In this document: in pieces, positions 53,028 to 61,842 of the stretch
How positions within the stretch are numbered: the first letter of the stretch is position 1
How the letters are laid out: every line of letters begins with the position of its first letter
Assembly (NCBI GenBank): GCA_030604735.1
Contig: JAUVVG010000002.1
Coordinates: forward strand, 103,154-167,153
Reading direction: 5' to 3'
Length of the DNA: 64,000 nucleotides
DNA from: Azoarcus sp.
GTDB lineage: Bacteria; Pseudomonadota; Gammaproteobacteria; Burkholderiales; Rhodocyclaceae
Made by a program: the position numbers and the translations under genes
Notes under the pieces: generated by a model
What the model was told of the DNA's origin: nothing
What the model saw: only the letters and a program-made list of their open reading frames with translations
The model's database searches: none

Positions 53028-53930
53028 ATGTCAGTGCAAGGGATGTGGGTCGTGGTTGTGGTGGTCGGGGTCATCGCCGCAGTAGCGGGTTTCTTCATCG
53101 GCAGGCGTAGCGGCACCGAAAAGGCGCGCATCGAAGAGCTCGAAACGGAAGTGACTCGGCAGAAGGAGGAGATATCGACCTACAAGCAGGAGGTCGAGGC
53201 CCACTTCGACAAGACCGCGACCTTGTTCGTGTCGATGGCCGGCTCCTACAAATCCTTGTTCGAGCACCTCTCGTCCGGTTACGAAAAGCTGTCGGAGGGC
53301 TCGGCCCGCGAGCTCTTCAAGGAGCGGGTGACAGCCTTGCTGCTGGACGGCCCGAAGCAGCCCGATGAAAGCAGTGGGACCAAAGCAAGCGGCGAGGCGG
53401 TGACACAGCCAAACGAGCAGTCTGGCGAGGCCGACCTGCCGAAGCCGGCGGCAACGGAGCGTGACGCAGGTGGAGCGGCCACGACGTCGGCGGCGGATGG
53501 GCTGGACTCCGGTACGCCACGCGAGAAGGGATCCTCACCGGCCCAGGATGGGTCGACGTCCGGGGAGGTCAAAGTAAGTGATGAGCAGGGCCTTGCCGAA
53601 AAAGCATCCGCTACACAGACCGAAGCGGCAGAACAGCGCGCAGCTGACGCCACTGCTGAAAACGCATCCGCCGTTACCGAGCCGGAAAAGCAGATGAAGG
53701 GCGAGGCGGATGAGGGTTCGCGTCGAGTCGATGATTCGCGTGCCGAGGTAAAGACCGAGGCGTCTGCCCAGGCAGCTGATCAGGAGGGCGAGTCGACGCT
53801 GGAAAGAGCGGTACGAAAGAATGCCGAGGCGCAGCGGGAAGCGGCGGCAAATGCAGTCGACGAAACCGGCGCCGGAGCGTCCACCGTACAGACCGACAGC
53901 GGAGCGGCCGGCGAACAGAAGAAGGGATGA
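53028..53930 (+). CDS. YhcB/ZapG-like (DUF1043) membrane protein with long disordered tail
   Basis: A 300-residue inner-membrane protein. One N-terminal TM helix (MWVVVVVVGVIAAVAGFFIG) is followed by a coiled coil (EKARIEELETEVTRQKEEIS) and the DUF1043 core (YKQEVEAHFDKTATLFVSMA, GSYKSLFEHLSSGYEKLSEG). The family, E. coli YhcB/ZapG, links the divisome and envelope synthesis. E. coli YhcB is about 132 residues; here about 180 extra residues of Ala/Glu/Ser/Thr-rich, low-complexity acidic sequence follow. It ends just before a 14-bp perfect inverted repeat. Confidence 0.88.
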   Translation: MSVQGMWVVVVVVGVIAAVAGFFIGRRSGTEKARIEELETEVTRQKEEISTYKQEVEAHFDKTATLFVSMAGSYKSLFEHLSSGYEKLSEGSARELFKERVTALLLDGPKQPDESSGTKASGEAVTQPNEQSGEADLPKPAATERDAGGAATTSAADGLDSGTPREKGSSPAQDGSTSGEVKVSDEQGLAEKASATQTEAAEQRAADATAENASAVTEPEKQMKGEADEGSRRVDDSRAEVKTEASAQAADQEGESTLERAVRKNAEAQREAAANAVDETGAGASTVQTDSGAAGEQKKG

Positions 53931-53935
53931 AACAA

Positions 53936-53996
53936 GGCGCCCGGGCCTGACAGACCGCTAGGGCTTGCAGGCGCTCGCTATCCAGGCCCGGGCGCC
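53936..53996. terminator. Long GC-only inverted repeat at convergent gene ends
   Basis: Perfect 14-base arms GGCGCCCGGGCCTG (53936-53949) and CAGGCCCGGGCGCC (53983-53996) flank a 33-base loop. The right arm lies inside the last codons of the convergent methyltransferase gene. It has no U-run. It probably stops transcription or stabilises RNA ends from both sides. Confidence 0.55.
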
Positions 53997-54986
53997 GACT
54001 TCGTATCTTCCCGGGCGATCTTCGTCCGGTTGTCGCAGATGCGCTTCGAGATCGTCCGCGACCGCTTCGCGCAAGCGGGCGCGGATGTCCGGCGCCAAGC
54101 GGGTCAGCGACTCGGCGACCCCGCCGGCCAGGTCGAGAAACGACTGCCAGTAGCTGTCCGCATCCTCGAAGTGGCAGCAGAAATCACAAGGCTCGATCCG
54201 GATATCGCGGTATCCGGCGTCAGTCAGCAGCGCGGCGAGCGTCGCAGGCTTTCCGAATCGGAACACCGACGGACGGGCGATTCTGGGCGGCGGCAGCAGG
54301 CGCGCGATGCAGTCCTGGGCCCGGCCGATCAACGGCACTTCCTCTCTCGTTCCCCACACCGACAAAGCGAGTCGTCCGCCGGGGCGCAAGACACGGTGAA
54401 TCTCGCGCAGGGCGCGTTCCGGATGGGGGAACATGAACAGCGCGAGCCCGGCCAATACCCGGTCGAAGCGTTCGTCCGCAAGGCTGAGGTGTTCCGCGTC
54501 GGTCGCGAGAAAGCCGAGTGCGCCGGGGCGACTGCCTTCGTCGCGACGCGCCGAGAGATTCGGCACGGTTTGCGCCGGGGCGGTCGACCTTGGCGCCAGT
54601 GGCGGGGGGGCGCGATCTTCGGGACGTGCTGGAGCCGCGTGTCGGCAAGCTGCGGCACCGCCCTTGACGGTGACATGCTGCGGCGCGTCCGTAAGCGCGG
54701 CGAGGGCGAGTGCAGCCGTCGCCAGCATGCCCTCGGCGATATCGGTGGCGAGCACCCAGCCGTCAGGCGCCACCCGGGCCGCGGCCTCCTGGGCGAGCAA
54801 GGCCGGGCCGCTGGCCAGGTCCAGCACGGTCTGGCCTGGTCGAAGGTCAGCCGCTTCGATCAGTGCGGCGGCGAGATCGGTCCGCAGGTGTGCGCCCTCG
54901 GCGTAACGCGCTGCGATCCGGTTGAAGCCGGCCCGCTCCAGCGCCTTGAAGCGCTTCGCATCGAAAGGGCGCGCGGCATCGGTCAT
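53958..54986 (-). CDS. Class I SAM-dependent methyltransferase (UbiE/BioC-like)
   Basis: A 342-residue methyltransferase. Motif I is VLDLASGPALLAQEAA, followed by ATDIAEGMLATAALALA, then FDRVLAGLALFMFPHPERAL and REIHRVLRPGGRLALSVWG. About 60 residues between motif II and the next strand (around 115-170) are a proline/alanine/arginine-rich insertion that breaks the Rossmann core, unlike standard family members. The C-terminal half carries FCCHFEDADSYWQSFLDLAG. Substrate unknown. Its start overlaps the hydrolase gene stop by 4 bases (ATGA), so the two are coupled. Confidence 0.85.
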   Translation of the reverse strand: MTDAARPFDAKRFKALERAGFNRIAARYAEGAHLRTDLAAALIEAADLRPGQTVLDLASGPALLAQEAAARVAPDGWVLATDIAEGMLATAALALAALTDAPQHVTVKGGAAACRHAAPARPEDRAPPPLAPRSTAPAQTVPNLSARRDEGSRPGALGFLATDAEHLSLADERFDRVLAGLALFMFPHPERALREIHRVLRPGGRLALSVWGTREEVPLIGRAQDCIARLLPPPRIARPSVFRFGKPATLAALLTDAGYRDIRIEPCDFCCHFEDADSYWQSFLDLAGGVAESLTRLAPDIRARLREAVADDLEAHLRQPDEDRPGRYEVGARAWIASACKP

Positions 54987-55564
54987 GGCAACAGTCCGGC
55001 GAAGGCGATCACTTCATCGATGTAATCGTTCCAGCGCGAGAAACCGTGGTCACCCCCTTCGAGTACGGTCTGCTTCGCGCCAGCGTACTTGCGGACCGCC
55101 TCACGATAATCGAGCAGTGCGTCACCGGTCTCGACCAGCAACCAGAAACGCTCCGGATCGGTGATGACGGGGACTTCGAGGGCTTGCAGCTCGGCGATAT
55201 GCTCGTGTGTGAACAGGAAGGTCTCGCCGGTATAGAGGTTGGTCTGGGGGCCGACCCAGGCTTCCAGCGACAGCGGCGCGACCACCGCGGGATTGACCAC
55301 TACGGCCTTCAGTCCGTGGTGCTCCGAGAGCCAGGTGGCGTAATAGCCGCCCAGCGAACTGCCGACCAGGGTCGGCGGTAGCGGTGAAGCCGCCCAGGCG
55401 CGCCGGATCTGCGCTTCGATCAGCGCGATGGCCGCCTTGGGCGAGACCGGCAGTTCTTCGCACCAGAATGAATCCTGTAAACCGAGTTCGGCCATGCGCT
55501 GCTTCAGCGCGGTTGACTTGATCGACGTCGGTGACGAACGGAAACCGTGCAGGTAAATGATCAT
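54983..55564 (-). CDS. YqiA/YcfP-like alpha/beta-hydrolase (esterase)
   Basis: A 193-residue small hydrolase. It has [18 protein letters not shown] at the N-terminus, nucleophile elbow [11 protein letters not shown], an Asp-bearing strand near [10 protein letters not shown], and a catalytic His in [13 protein letters not shown]. The family (YqiA) has esterase activity on short acyl esters. The ATG at 55564 is preferred over a longer frame that overlaps the YkgJ-like gene, whose stop it overlaps by four bases. Confidence 0.9.
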   Translation of the reverse strand: MIIYLHGFRSSPTSIKSTALKQRMAELGLQDSFWCEELPVSPKAAIALIEAQIRRAWAASPLPPTLVGSSLGGYYATWLSEHHGLKAVVVNPAVVAPLSLEAWVGPQTNLYTGETFLFTHEHIAELQALEVPVITDPERFWLLVETGDALLDYREAVRKYAGAKQTVLEGGDHGFSRWNDYIDEVIAFAGLLP

Positions 55565-55830
55565 GGGCTTGTCGCCTGTTCCAGGGTGGTGAGCCATGCC
55601 AGCGCGTGGGTGCGATCAGAGCCGCACATCTCGGGTGAGGGCTGAAGTCCGCCACAGCACTTCGGTCGCTCGGGAAGACCGAAGATCCGGCAACGGTCAT
55701 CGTGGTCGAGTTGTGGACACCGCATCCCTGCCGGCTTGCCGCCAGGCAAGCCCGGGATCGGGCTGCTGATCGAGGGGGCGATGCAGCACGCGCCACAGCC
55801 CGGCCGGCAGTTCATCTCGGGCGTAGCCAT
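55561..55830 (-). CDS. YkgJ-family cysteine cluster protein
   Basis: An 89-residue protein with the zinc/iron-chelating cluster pattern [12 protein letters not shown] at the N-terminus, then [29 protein letters not shown] and a late cysteine ([11 protein letters not shown]). It is a small metal-binding protein (PF03692) of unknown role. ATG 55830 is chosen; a GTG six codons upstream is possible. It sits between the DUF2478 gene and the hydrolase gene, coupled to the latter (4-base overlap). Confidence 0.88.
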   Translation of the reverse strand: MATPEMNCRPGCGACCIAPSISSPIPGLPGGKPAGMRCPQLDHDDRCRIFGLPERPKCCGGLQPSPEMCGSDRTHALAWLTTLEQATSP

Positions 55831-55861
55831 GCTGATCGGGCCGTGCACGGCTTACCGGCGC

Positions 55862-56389
55862 TCATCCGTCGTGAGGCAGCGCGTCCCACCATTGCAGGAC
55901 ATCGTGGGTGTCCGGCTTCAGCAGGGTCGACACGCCGCCGGTGAAGTCCAGCCAGTCGGGCAGAAAGCGTTCGCCGACCGCCGTCAGCAACGGGACGCCG
56001 GCCAACACGGCCACGCCCATCTCGCTGCGCAGGCCCGCGCCGGAGACTTCCTGCGCGCCGAACTTGTTGATCACCACCAGTTCGACGCCCTTGTCGACGG
56101 CGCGTCGTACTGCCATCGCCGCGTGCGCGAGCGAAGCGGGGTCGAGCCGGCACGCTTCCGATCCGCTGCCGAGTTCCTGTGACAGCGCAAAACGTTCGCC
56201 ACTGTCCAGATCCTCCAGCTCCATCGCGCAGGGGTCGTCGATCACGGTTGCAATATCGTGTTGCAGCACACCGCCTAGCCGCACGCCACGGGCTTCGAGC
56301 GCACGCGCGACCTCGACCAGGATCGCTTCAACATGGTCGGTCGGTCGATAGACGATGGCGGCGATGGGGGAAAGAGTTTCGTCGGGCAT
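55862..56389 (-). CDS. DUF2478-domain protein
   Basis: A 175-residue protein resembling small nucleotide-binding proteins found near molybdenum/ABC genes. It starts MPDETLSPIAAIVYRPTDHV and has VIDDPCAMELEDLDSGERFA, VELVVINKFGAQEVSGAGLR, EMGVAVLAGVPLLTAVGERF and LDFTGGVSTLLKPD. The VVINKFG and AVLAGVPLLTAV segments look like the strands of a P-loop NTPase-like fold, but no Walker A is present. Function unknown. First gene of a four-gene minus-strand operon. Confidence 0.82.
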   Translation of the reverse strand: MPDETLSPIAAIVYRPTDHVEAILVEVARALEARGVRLGGVLQHDIATVIDDPCAMELEDLDSGERFALSQELGSGSEACRLDPASLAHAAMAVRRAVDKGVELVVINKFGAQEVSGAGLRSEMGVAVLAGVPLLTAVGERFLPDWLDFTGGVSTLLKPDTHDVLQWWDALPHDG

Positions 56390-56686
56390 GGGAGCGGTCA
56401 CCGGTTCAGAAGCGTGATTGTCTCATCCGAGGCGTCCTTGTGACAGGGGGCGCGTGGCTTGACTGCGGCCCGTGTGGTTTCTGCCGTCGGCAACTCACTG
56501 CGGTGGCCGACCTCTTGTCCCCTTGCGCAGTGCCGAGGCGGCGGGAGTGGTTCGGCACGCGAAGGCGTGGGATCGATTGCATATGCTCGAAATGAAATAA
56601 CTCGGTAATTTTTTATTCTTTTGATCGCCGATTTGCTTGCGCTATTGTGCGCACTTCGATGGATTCTCCGCGCCGGGAGCGTGTTC
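56390..56686. other. 297-bp divergent intergenic region
   Basis: No gene is seen. Bases about 56585-56625 are strikingly AT-rich (a run rich in AAATGAAATAA and TTTTTTATTC) and probably contain the promoter of the rightward transporter gene. No operator was identified. Confidence 0.4.
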
Positions 56687-58486
56687 TTGATCTCCGCAAG
56701 CCTGCAGCCTCTCGTCGTCGGTCTGGTGCTGATCGGACTGTTCGCGACCTTCGTCCGGGAGTGGGTCAAGCCGGACGTCGCGGTGATGGTTGCGGTGGCG
56801 GCCCTGCTCGCGCTGGGTATCCTTGCCCCGGCGCAGGTGTTGGGGGTGTTTGGCAACAGCGCACCGATCACCGTGGCCTGTCTGTTCATCATCAGCGGTG
56901 CGCTGAGCCGCACCGGCTGTGTCGACCGGCTGGGCGAGTGGCTAGGCAGCATGGCCGGCCAGAGCGAGACACGGCTGCTGCTGGCGCTGCTGATGGTTGG
57001 CGTGCTGGTGTCACCGTTCATCAACAATACGCCGGTGGTGATGGTGATGATTCCGGCGGTGATCGCGATTGCATCACGCCATGGCATCGCCCCTTCGCGC
57101 TTGCTGATCCCCTTGTCCTACGCGACGATTCTCGGTGGCCTGATCACGATGGTCGGCACCTCGACCAACATCCTGGTCGATGGCGTCGCGCGCGACATGG
57201 GACTGGCGCCGTTCCGGATGTTCGAGATCAGCGCGCCTGCCATCGCCCTGGCGCTGGTCGGTTGCGCCTTTCTGTATTTTTTCGCGCCACGCTTTCTTCC
57301 CTCCCGGGAAACCCTGACCCAGCAGTTCACCGGCAGTGGCGACCGACTGTTCATCACAGAGCTGTTCGTGCCAGAGGGCTCGCGCCTGGCCGGCAAGAGT
57401 CTCAAGGAGGCCCGTTTGTCGAACGGCACGATCAAGGTGCTCAACCTCTTCCGCGGCGACGACGAGATCAGCGCGCCGCGGCCCGAAACCACGCTGAGGG
57501 TTGGCGATCGGGTGATCGTGCATTCCCGCAGCAGTGCGATGATGGACTTGCGCAGCACCGACCTGGTGGGGCTTCAGGCCCAGAACGGGGGCGAGCATGA
57601 CCTCGAGACCCTGCGCCGTCGCGACGTGGTGATGGTCGAGGCGATCGTCGGACAGACTTCCCGTTACGTCTCCCGGCCGATCCGTGACCTCGATCTCGCC
57701 GCCCGTTACGGCATTCACCTGATCGCGGTGCACCGGGCCGACGCCTCGTTCAAGGACATCGGCGATGATTTCCAGCTGCAGTTCGGTGACGTGTTGCTGG
57801 TCGAAGGGACGCCGGCGCAGATCAAACGTTTCTGCGAGAACGGCGATCTGTTCGCGATCACCGAAGGCCGTGCGCCGACCAACCGGCAGGCCAGGGCGCC
57901 GATCGCGCTCGCGACCATCGCGGGCGTGATGATCCTGGCTGCCTTCAACGTGATGCCGATCGAGGGGCTGGCGATGATCGGTGCCGCCGTGGTCGTGGCC
58001 ACCGGCTGCATCCGCTCGGACGAGGCTTACAAGGCGATCGAGTGGCCGATCATCATCCTGATCTTCGGCATGATCGCGATCAGTATCGCGATGCGCGAAT
58101 CCGGTCTGGCCGACCTGATGGCCAGCGGGTTGGTGAGCGCTGGCGCGGGCCTGTCGCCCTGGGCGATGCTGGTGCTGGTGATCCTGATCACCTCGATCGC
58201 GACCGAGTTCATCAGCAACAACGCGGTGGCGGTACTGTTCACCCCGATCGTGATCGGGGTCGCCCAGCAACTGGGGGTCGATCCCCGTCCCTTCGTCGTC
58301 GGCGTGATGTTCGCCGCCAGCGCGAGCTTCGCCACGCCTATCGGTTACCAGACCAACACCCTGGTCTATAACGCCGGCAACTACCGCTTCACCGACTTCG
58401 CCCGGCTCGGCATCCCGATGAACCTGATCGTGGTCGCGACGGCGGGTGTGTTGATCCCGATCTTCTGGCCGCTGACGCCGGTCTGA
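56687..58486 (+). CDS. SLC13-family anion permease with TrkA-C domains
   Basis: A sodium- or proton-coupled anion transporter of the DASS/CitT type, about 599 residues. It has 5 or 6 N-terminal TM helices with the family stretch FINNTPVVMVMIPAVIAIAS, and SYATILGGLITMVGTSTNIL. Two cytoplasmic TrkA-C (RCK_C) domains follow (LKEARLSNGTIKVLNLFRGD, DLDLAARYGIHLIAVHRADA), then a second TM half with FISNNAVAVLFTPIVIGVAQ and FATPIGYQTNTLVYNAGNYR. The ion may be sulfate, phosphate or a dicarboxylate. TTG 56687 is preceded by GGGAG seven bases upstream; GTG 56681 or TTG 56621 are alternatives. Confidence 0.9.
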   Translation: MISASLQPLVVGLVLIGLFATFVREWVKPDVAVMVAVAALLALGILAPAQVLGVFGNSAPITVACLFIISGALSRTGCVDRLGEWLGSMAGQSETRLLLALLMVGVLVSPFINNTPVVMVMIPAVIAIASRHGIAPSRLLIPLSYATILGGLITMVGTSTNILVDGVARDMGLAPFRMFEISAPAIALALVGCAFLYFFAPRFLPSRETLTQQFTGSGDRLFITELFVPEGSRLAGKSLKEARLSNGTIKVLNLFRGDDEISAPRPETTLRVGDRVIVHSRSSAMMDLRSTDLVGLQAQNGGEHDLETLRRRDVVMVEAIVGQTSRYVSRPIRDLDLAARYGIHLIAVHRADASFKDIGDDFQLQFGDVLLVEGTPAQIKRFCENGDLFAITEGRAPTNRQARAPIALATIAGVMILAAFNVMPIEGLAMIGAAVVVATGCIRSDEAYKAIEWPIIILIFGMIAISIAMRESGLADLMASGLVSAGAGLSPWAMLVLVILITSIATEFISNNAVAVLFTPIVIGVAQQLGVDPRPFVVGVMFAASASFATPIGYQTNTLVYNAGNYRFTDFARLGIPMNLIVVATAGVLIPIFWPLTPV

Positions 58487-58515
58487 GTGCTGTTCAAACC
58501 CATCGGGCTCCATAA

Positions 58516-59484
58516 TTAATGTTCAGGGCCGTCCCGCCCGCTTGCAGGCCCGCGCTGCGCCAGCACCGCCCGGCTTCTCCAGCCCAGATGCGCGACCAGG
58601 GCTGCCAGCACGATGGCGCCGCCGATCATGGTTCGCCCCGACGGCGTCTCGCTCATGAACAGCCACACCCACAGCGGGCCGAGCACCGGCTCGGCGGTAC
58701 CGATGAGTGCCGCCAGCGGGGCCGCGACAAGGCGGGCGCCGGTGACGAACAGCGCCAGACCGAACCCGAGGTTCAACGCACCGAACACGAACAGCAGTCC
58801 CATGTCGTTCCAGCCGACGGCCATGCCGCTCGCCATTGCCGCCGATGTGCAGGCCGCTATCAGGGTGCCCAGGCACACGGCTGGGACCATGCGAACGTGC
58901 GCGTAGTGTCGGGTGATGACGGTCGCCGTGGCGAGGCAGAACGCGATCAACAGCGCCAGCGCATCGCCGATGGGTGACAGCGCACCGGCGAAGGACTCCG
59001 ATACCATCACGGCGACGCCGATGATCACGACGGCGATCGCGACCCAGGTTGGCAGCGGCACGCGCTCGCGAAAGACGATCCACGCGATCAAGGCCGCGAT
59101 CAGCGGCACACCGGCCTGTATCAGCAGGATGTTGGCCACCGTGGTGTGGCCAAGCGCGACGATGAACGAGGTCGATGCGGTCGCGAAGCACAGGCCGACG
59201 GCGACCCCGGGCAGGCCCATGTTCGCGAACAGTCGAATCGTGCCGTGCAAACCGTCGCGAATCAGCATGAAGCCGAACAGGAAAAGCGCGGCCCATATCG
59301 ATCGCCAGAAGATCACGGTCCAGCTATCGACCGTGTCGACGAGTCTCCCGAGCGCGCCGCCAAAGCTCCACACCACCGCCGAACCCAGCACCAGCCACAC
59401 GCCCAGCCGGGCATGCTCGCCGCTGAGTGGCGTTGCGGACGAGGCGGCAGCGGTGTTCGCCGGGGACGCGGTTTTAAGGGTCAT
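58516..59484 (-). CDS. DMT-superfamily exporter (EamA domains)
   Basis: A 322-residue permease with ten predicted TM helices in two EamA repeats. Repeat one runs from LGVWLVLGSAVVWSFGGALG to VSESFAGAL and repeat two from SPIGDALALLIAF to the end, with ALIGTAEPVLGPLWVWLFM (the conserved E-P-V motif). Such proteins export amino acids, metabolites or drugs. The ATG at 59484 (MTLKTASPAN) is 4 bases past the lrp stop. Its pairing with an Lrp regulator and a divergent aromatic 2-oxoacid decarboxylase suggests export of an amino acid or of a product of that pathway. Confidence 0.92.
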   Translation of the reverse strand: MTLKTASPANTAAASSATPLSGEHARLGVWLVLGSAVVWSFGGALGRLVDTVDSWTVIFWRSIWAALFLFGFMLIRDGLHGTIRLFANMGLPGVAVGLCFATASTSFIVALGHTTVANILLIQAGVPLIAALIAWIVFRERVPLPTWVAIAVVIIGVAVMVSESFAGALSPIGDALALLIAFCLATATVITRHYAHVRMVPAVCLGTLIAACTSAAMASGMAVGWNDMGLLFVFGALNLGFGLALFVTGARLVAAPLAALIGTAEPVLGPLWVWLFMSETPSGRTMIGGAIVLAALVAHLGWRSRAVLAQRGPASGRDGPEH

Positions 59485-59488
59485 GAAC

Positions 59489-60010
59489 TCAACTTCCCGA
59501 GTAGCTGACCCGTTGCCCGGGCCTGCGTGGCTGGCTGATGTGGGCCAGCGGCAGCACATGCGTCTGCTTGACCGTACCCAGCACGATGTCGGTCTTGATG
59601 TTGGCGATACCGGGCAGGCACAGCACATGTTTCATCATCAGTTGCGAAAATGCGGCCAGGTCCGGTGCCACGATGCGCAGCACGTAGTCGGCGTTGCCGC
59701 TGACCGAGAAGCACTCCAGAACCTCGGGCAAGGCCGCGACGCCCTCCTCGAAGGCCTCGACACGGGCGCCGCCCTGGCGCTCCAGTACCACGTGCGCGAA
59801 GGCGGTCACGCCCAGGCCGAGGGCGCCGGGGTTCAACAGGGCCGCGAAGCCGGCGATCAGCCCCGCGTCCTGCAGACGTTGCAGGCGGCGGCTGACCTGG
59901 GAGGCGGACAGGTGCACCACTTCGCCCAGCGCCGCGTTGGTCGCGTTGCCACTGCGCTGCAGCGCATCGAGTAGCGCGAGATCGTGGCGGTCTATCGTCA
60001 GCGTGCTCAT
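59489..60010 (-). CDS. Lrp/AsnC-family transcriptional regulator
   Basis: A 173-residue regulator. The N-terminal winged helix-turn-helix has LALLDALQRSGNATNAALGE and VVHLSASQVSRRLQRLQDAG. The C-terminal RAM domain (AFSQLMMKHVLCLPGIANIK) binds amino-acid effectors. It is divergently transcribed from the ThDP decarboxylase gene and in an operon with the DMT exporter, as usual for regulators controlling neighbours. Resembles the regulators that switch aromatic amino-acid catabolism on phenylalanine or tryptophan. The effector is inferred, not shown. Confidence 0.92.
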   Translation of the reverse strand: MSTLTIDRHDLALLDALQRSGNATNAALGEVVHLSASQVSRRLQRLQDAGLIAGFAALLNPGALGLGVTAFAHVVLERQGGARVEAFEEGVAALPEVLECFSVSGNADYVLRIVAPDLAAFSQLMMKHVLCLPGIANIKTDIVLGTVKQTHVLPLAHISQPRRPGQRVSYSGS

Positions 60011-60024
60011 GCGAAAGCCTTTTC

Positions 60025-60041
60025 ATGCACAAAACGTGCGT
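60025..60041. promoter_or_regulatory. Possible Lrp-type operator in the lrp/decarboxylase gap
   Basis: ATGCACAAAACGTGCGT has near-palindromic arms ATGCAC and GTGCGT (one mismatch) about an A-rich centre, 15 bases upstream of the lrp start and next to a TAATAT stretch. Lrp-family sites are degenerate palindromes like this, so the call is tentative. Confidence 0.35.
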
Positions 60042-60128
60042 AATATACCGTTATCGGCCGCAACAACGCGAACATCGTGTGCATACGGCGCGGGATAATG
60101 GCCACACACCATCCCGACGAGGCAAGCC

Positions 60129-61757
60129 ATGAATCTCACCGAATCCCTTCTTCACGCGCTCAAGGATCACGGCGCCAGCCTGATCTTCGGCATTCCCGGT
60201 GATTTCGCGCTCCCTTATTTCCGCATCATCGAAGAATCGAAGATCCTGCCGCTGTACACGCTCTCGCACGAGCCGGGGGTGGGTTTCGCCGCCGACGCGG
60301 CCGGGCGTATCGGCGGCGGCCTCGGGGTCGCAGCGGTGACCTATGGCGCCGGTGCGCTGAACATGATCAATTCGGTCGCGGCCGCGTATGCCGAGAAATC
60401 GCCGCTGGTGGTGATCTCGGGCGGCCCCGGTCTGCGCGAGTCACGCTCCGGCCTGCTGCTGCACCACCAGGCGAAGACGCTGGATTCGCAGTTCCAGATC
60501 TTCCGCGAGATCACCTGCGACCAGGTCCGGCTGGACGACGCGGCACGGGCGCCGAGCGACATCGCGCGCGTGCTCGGCAACTGTCTGCGCAACTCGCAGC
60601 CGGTGTATATCGAGATCCCGCGCGACATGGTCGCCCAGCCGTGCGCGCCGGTCGTGCCCGAGAAGCCGCCGGCGGTGGATGCCGACGCGCTGGACGCCTG
60701 CGTCGACGAGATCCTGGAGCGCCTTCGCAGCGCGACTGCGCCGGTGCTGATGGCGGGTGTCGAAGTCCGCCGCTTCGGGCTGGAGGTCAAGGTCGCCGAA
60801 CTGTCGCGGCGTTTGGGGCTGCCGGTGGTGACCAGCTTCATGGGTCGCGGCCTGCTTGCCGATCACGACGCGCCGTTGATGGGCACCTACATGGGTCTGG
60901 CCGGCCTGCCCGAGGTCACCCGCCTGGTCGAGGACTCGGACGGGCTGTTCCTGCTCGGCGTCATCATCTCCGACACCAATTTCGCGGTGTCGGAGAAGCA
61001 TATCGACCTGCGCAAGACCATCCAGGCCCTGGAGGGGCGGGTCACGATGGGCTATCACACCTACCCGACGATTCCGCTGGATGCGCTGGTGGACGGCTTG
61101 CTCGCGCGTGTTCCGCCCAGTGGCAAGGCCTTCGGCGTGAATCGTCCGGCCTTTCCGCGCGGGCTCATCGCCGATGACGCGACCATCGCGCCGGCCGACA
61201 TCGCGACCGCGATCAACGACCTGATGGCCGAGCACGGCAAGCTGCCGATCGCGTCCGACATGGGGGACTGCCTGTTCACCGCGATGGACATCGAGCACAC
61301 CGCGCTGGTGGCCCCCGGCTACTACGCGACGATGGGCTTCGGCGTCCCGGCCGGCCTCGGCCTGCAGGCGGCGACCGGGCAGCGACCGTTGATCCTGGTC
61401 GGCGACGGCGCCTTCCAGATGACCGGCTGGGAGCTCGGCAACTGTCATCGCTACGGCTGGGACCCGATCGTGCTGCTGTTCAACAATGCGAGCTGGGAAA
61501 TGCTGCGCACCTTCCAGCCGGAATCCGGTTTCAATGACCTGGACGAATGGGGTTTCGCGCAGATGGCTCACGGAATGGGTGGCGACGGCGTACGGGTTCA
61601 TACCCGTGCCGAGTTGAAGGCGGCGCTGGATGCGGCGATGGCCACACGCGGCCGTTTCCAACTGATCGAAGTGATGATTCCGCGTGGCGTGCTGTCGGAG
61701 ACCCTGTCGCGCTTCGTCAATGGCGTGAAGCGTCTGAACGCTGCCGCCCCGTCCTGA
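60129..61757 (+). CDS. Phenylpyruvate/indolepyruvate decarboxylase (ThDP-dependent)
   Basis: A 542-residue 2-oxoacid decarboxylase, ending in a short tail. It has cofactor glutamate in LSHEPGVGFAADAAGR, the active-site HH pair in LLLHHQAKTLDSQFQ, and the ThDP motif GDGAFQMTGW followed 25 residues later by LFNNASWEML. The sequence resembles the phenylpyruvate/indole-3-pyruvate decarboxylase of Azospirillum (IpdC/PpdC) as I recall it. It turns the transaminated aromatic amino acid into the aldehyde, leading to phenylacetate or indole acetate. Aldehyde dehydrogenase genes are not in view. Probably controlled by the divergent Lrp protein. Confidence 0.92.
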   Translation: MNLTESLLHALKDHGASLIFGIPGDFALPYFRIIEESKILPLYTLSHEPGVGFAADAAGRIGGGLGVAAVTYGAGALNMINSVAAAYAEKSPLVVISGGPGLRESRSGLLLHHQAKTLDSQFQIFREITCDQVRLDDAARAPSDIARVLGNCLRNSQPVYIEIPRDMVAQPCAPVVPEKPPAVDADALDACVDEILERLRSATAPVLMAGVEVRRFGLEVKVAELSRRLGLPVVTSFMGRGLLADHDAPLMGTYMGLAGLPEVTRLVEDSDGLFLLGVIISDTNFAVSEKHIDLRKTIQALEGRVTMGYHTYPTIPLDALVDGLLARVPPSGKAFGVNRPAFPRGLIADDATIAPADIATAINDLMAEHGKLPIASDMGDCLFTAMDIEHTALVAPGYYATMGFGVPAGLGLQAATGQRPLILVGDGAFQMTGWELGNCHRYGWDPIVLLFNNASWEMLRTFQPESGFNDLDEWGFAQMAHGMGGDGVRVHTRAELKAALDAAMATRGRFQLIEVMIPRGVLSETLSRFVNGVKRLNAAAPS

Positions 61758-61842
61758 GCGGCATCGGCGGCTTCTGGGACGACAATCGGGTAGTCGAGTG
61801 GCCGCGTGGAATCGTGATCACGCGTGCCTGCACGCCGGGGCC

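Noticed and set aside
57074..58513. 479-residue minus-strand frame opposite the SLC13 permease
   Set aside because: Asp/His/Arg-rich composition typical of a shadow of a GC-rich membrane protein gene.
60441..61661. 406-residue minus-strand frame opposite the decarboxylase
   Set aside because: Antisense shadow without motifs; the plus strand carries the ThDP motif.
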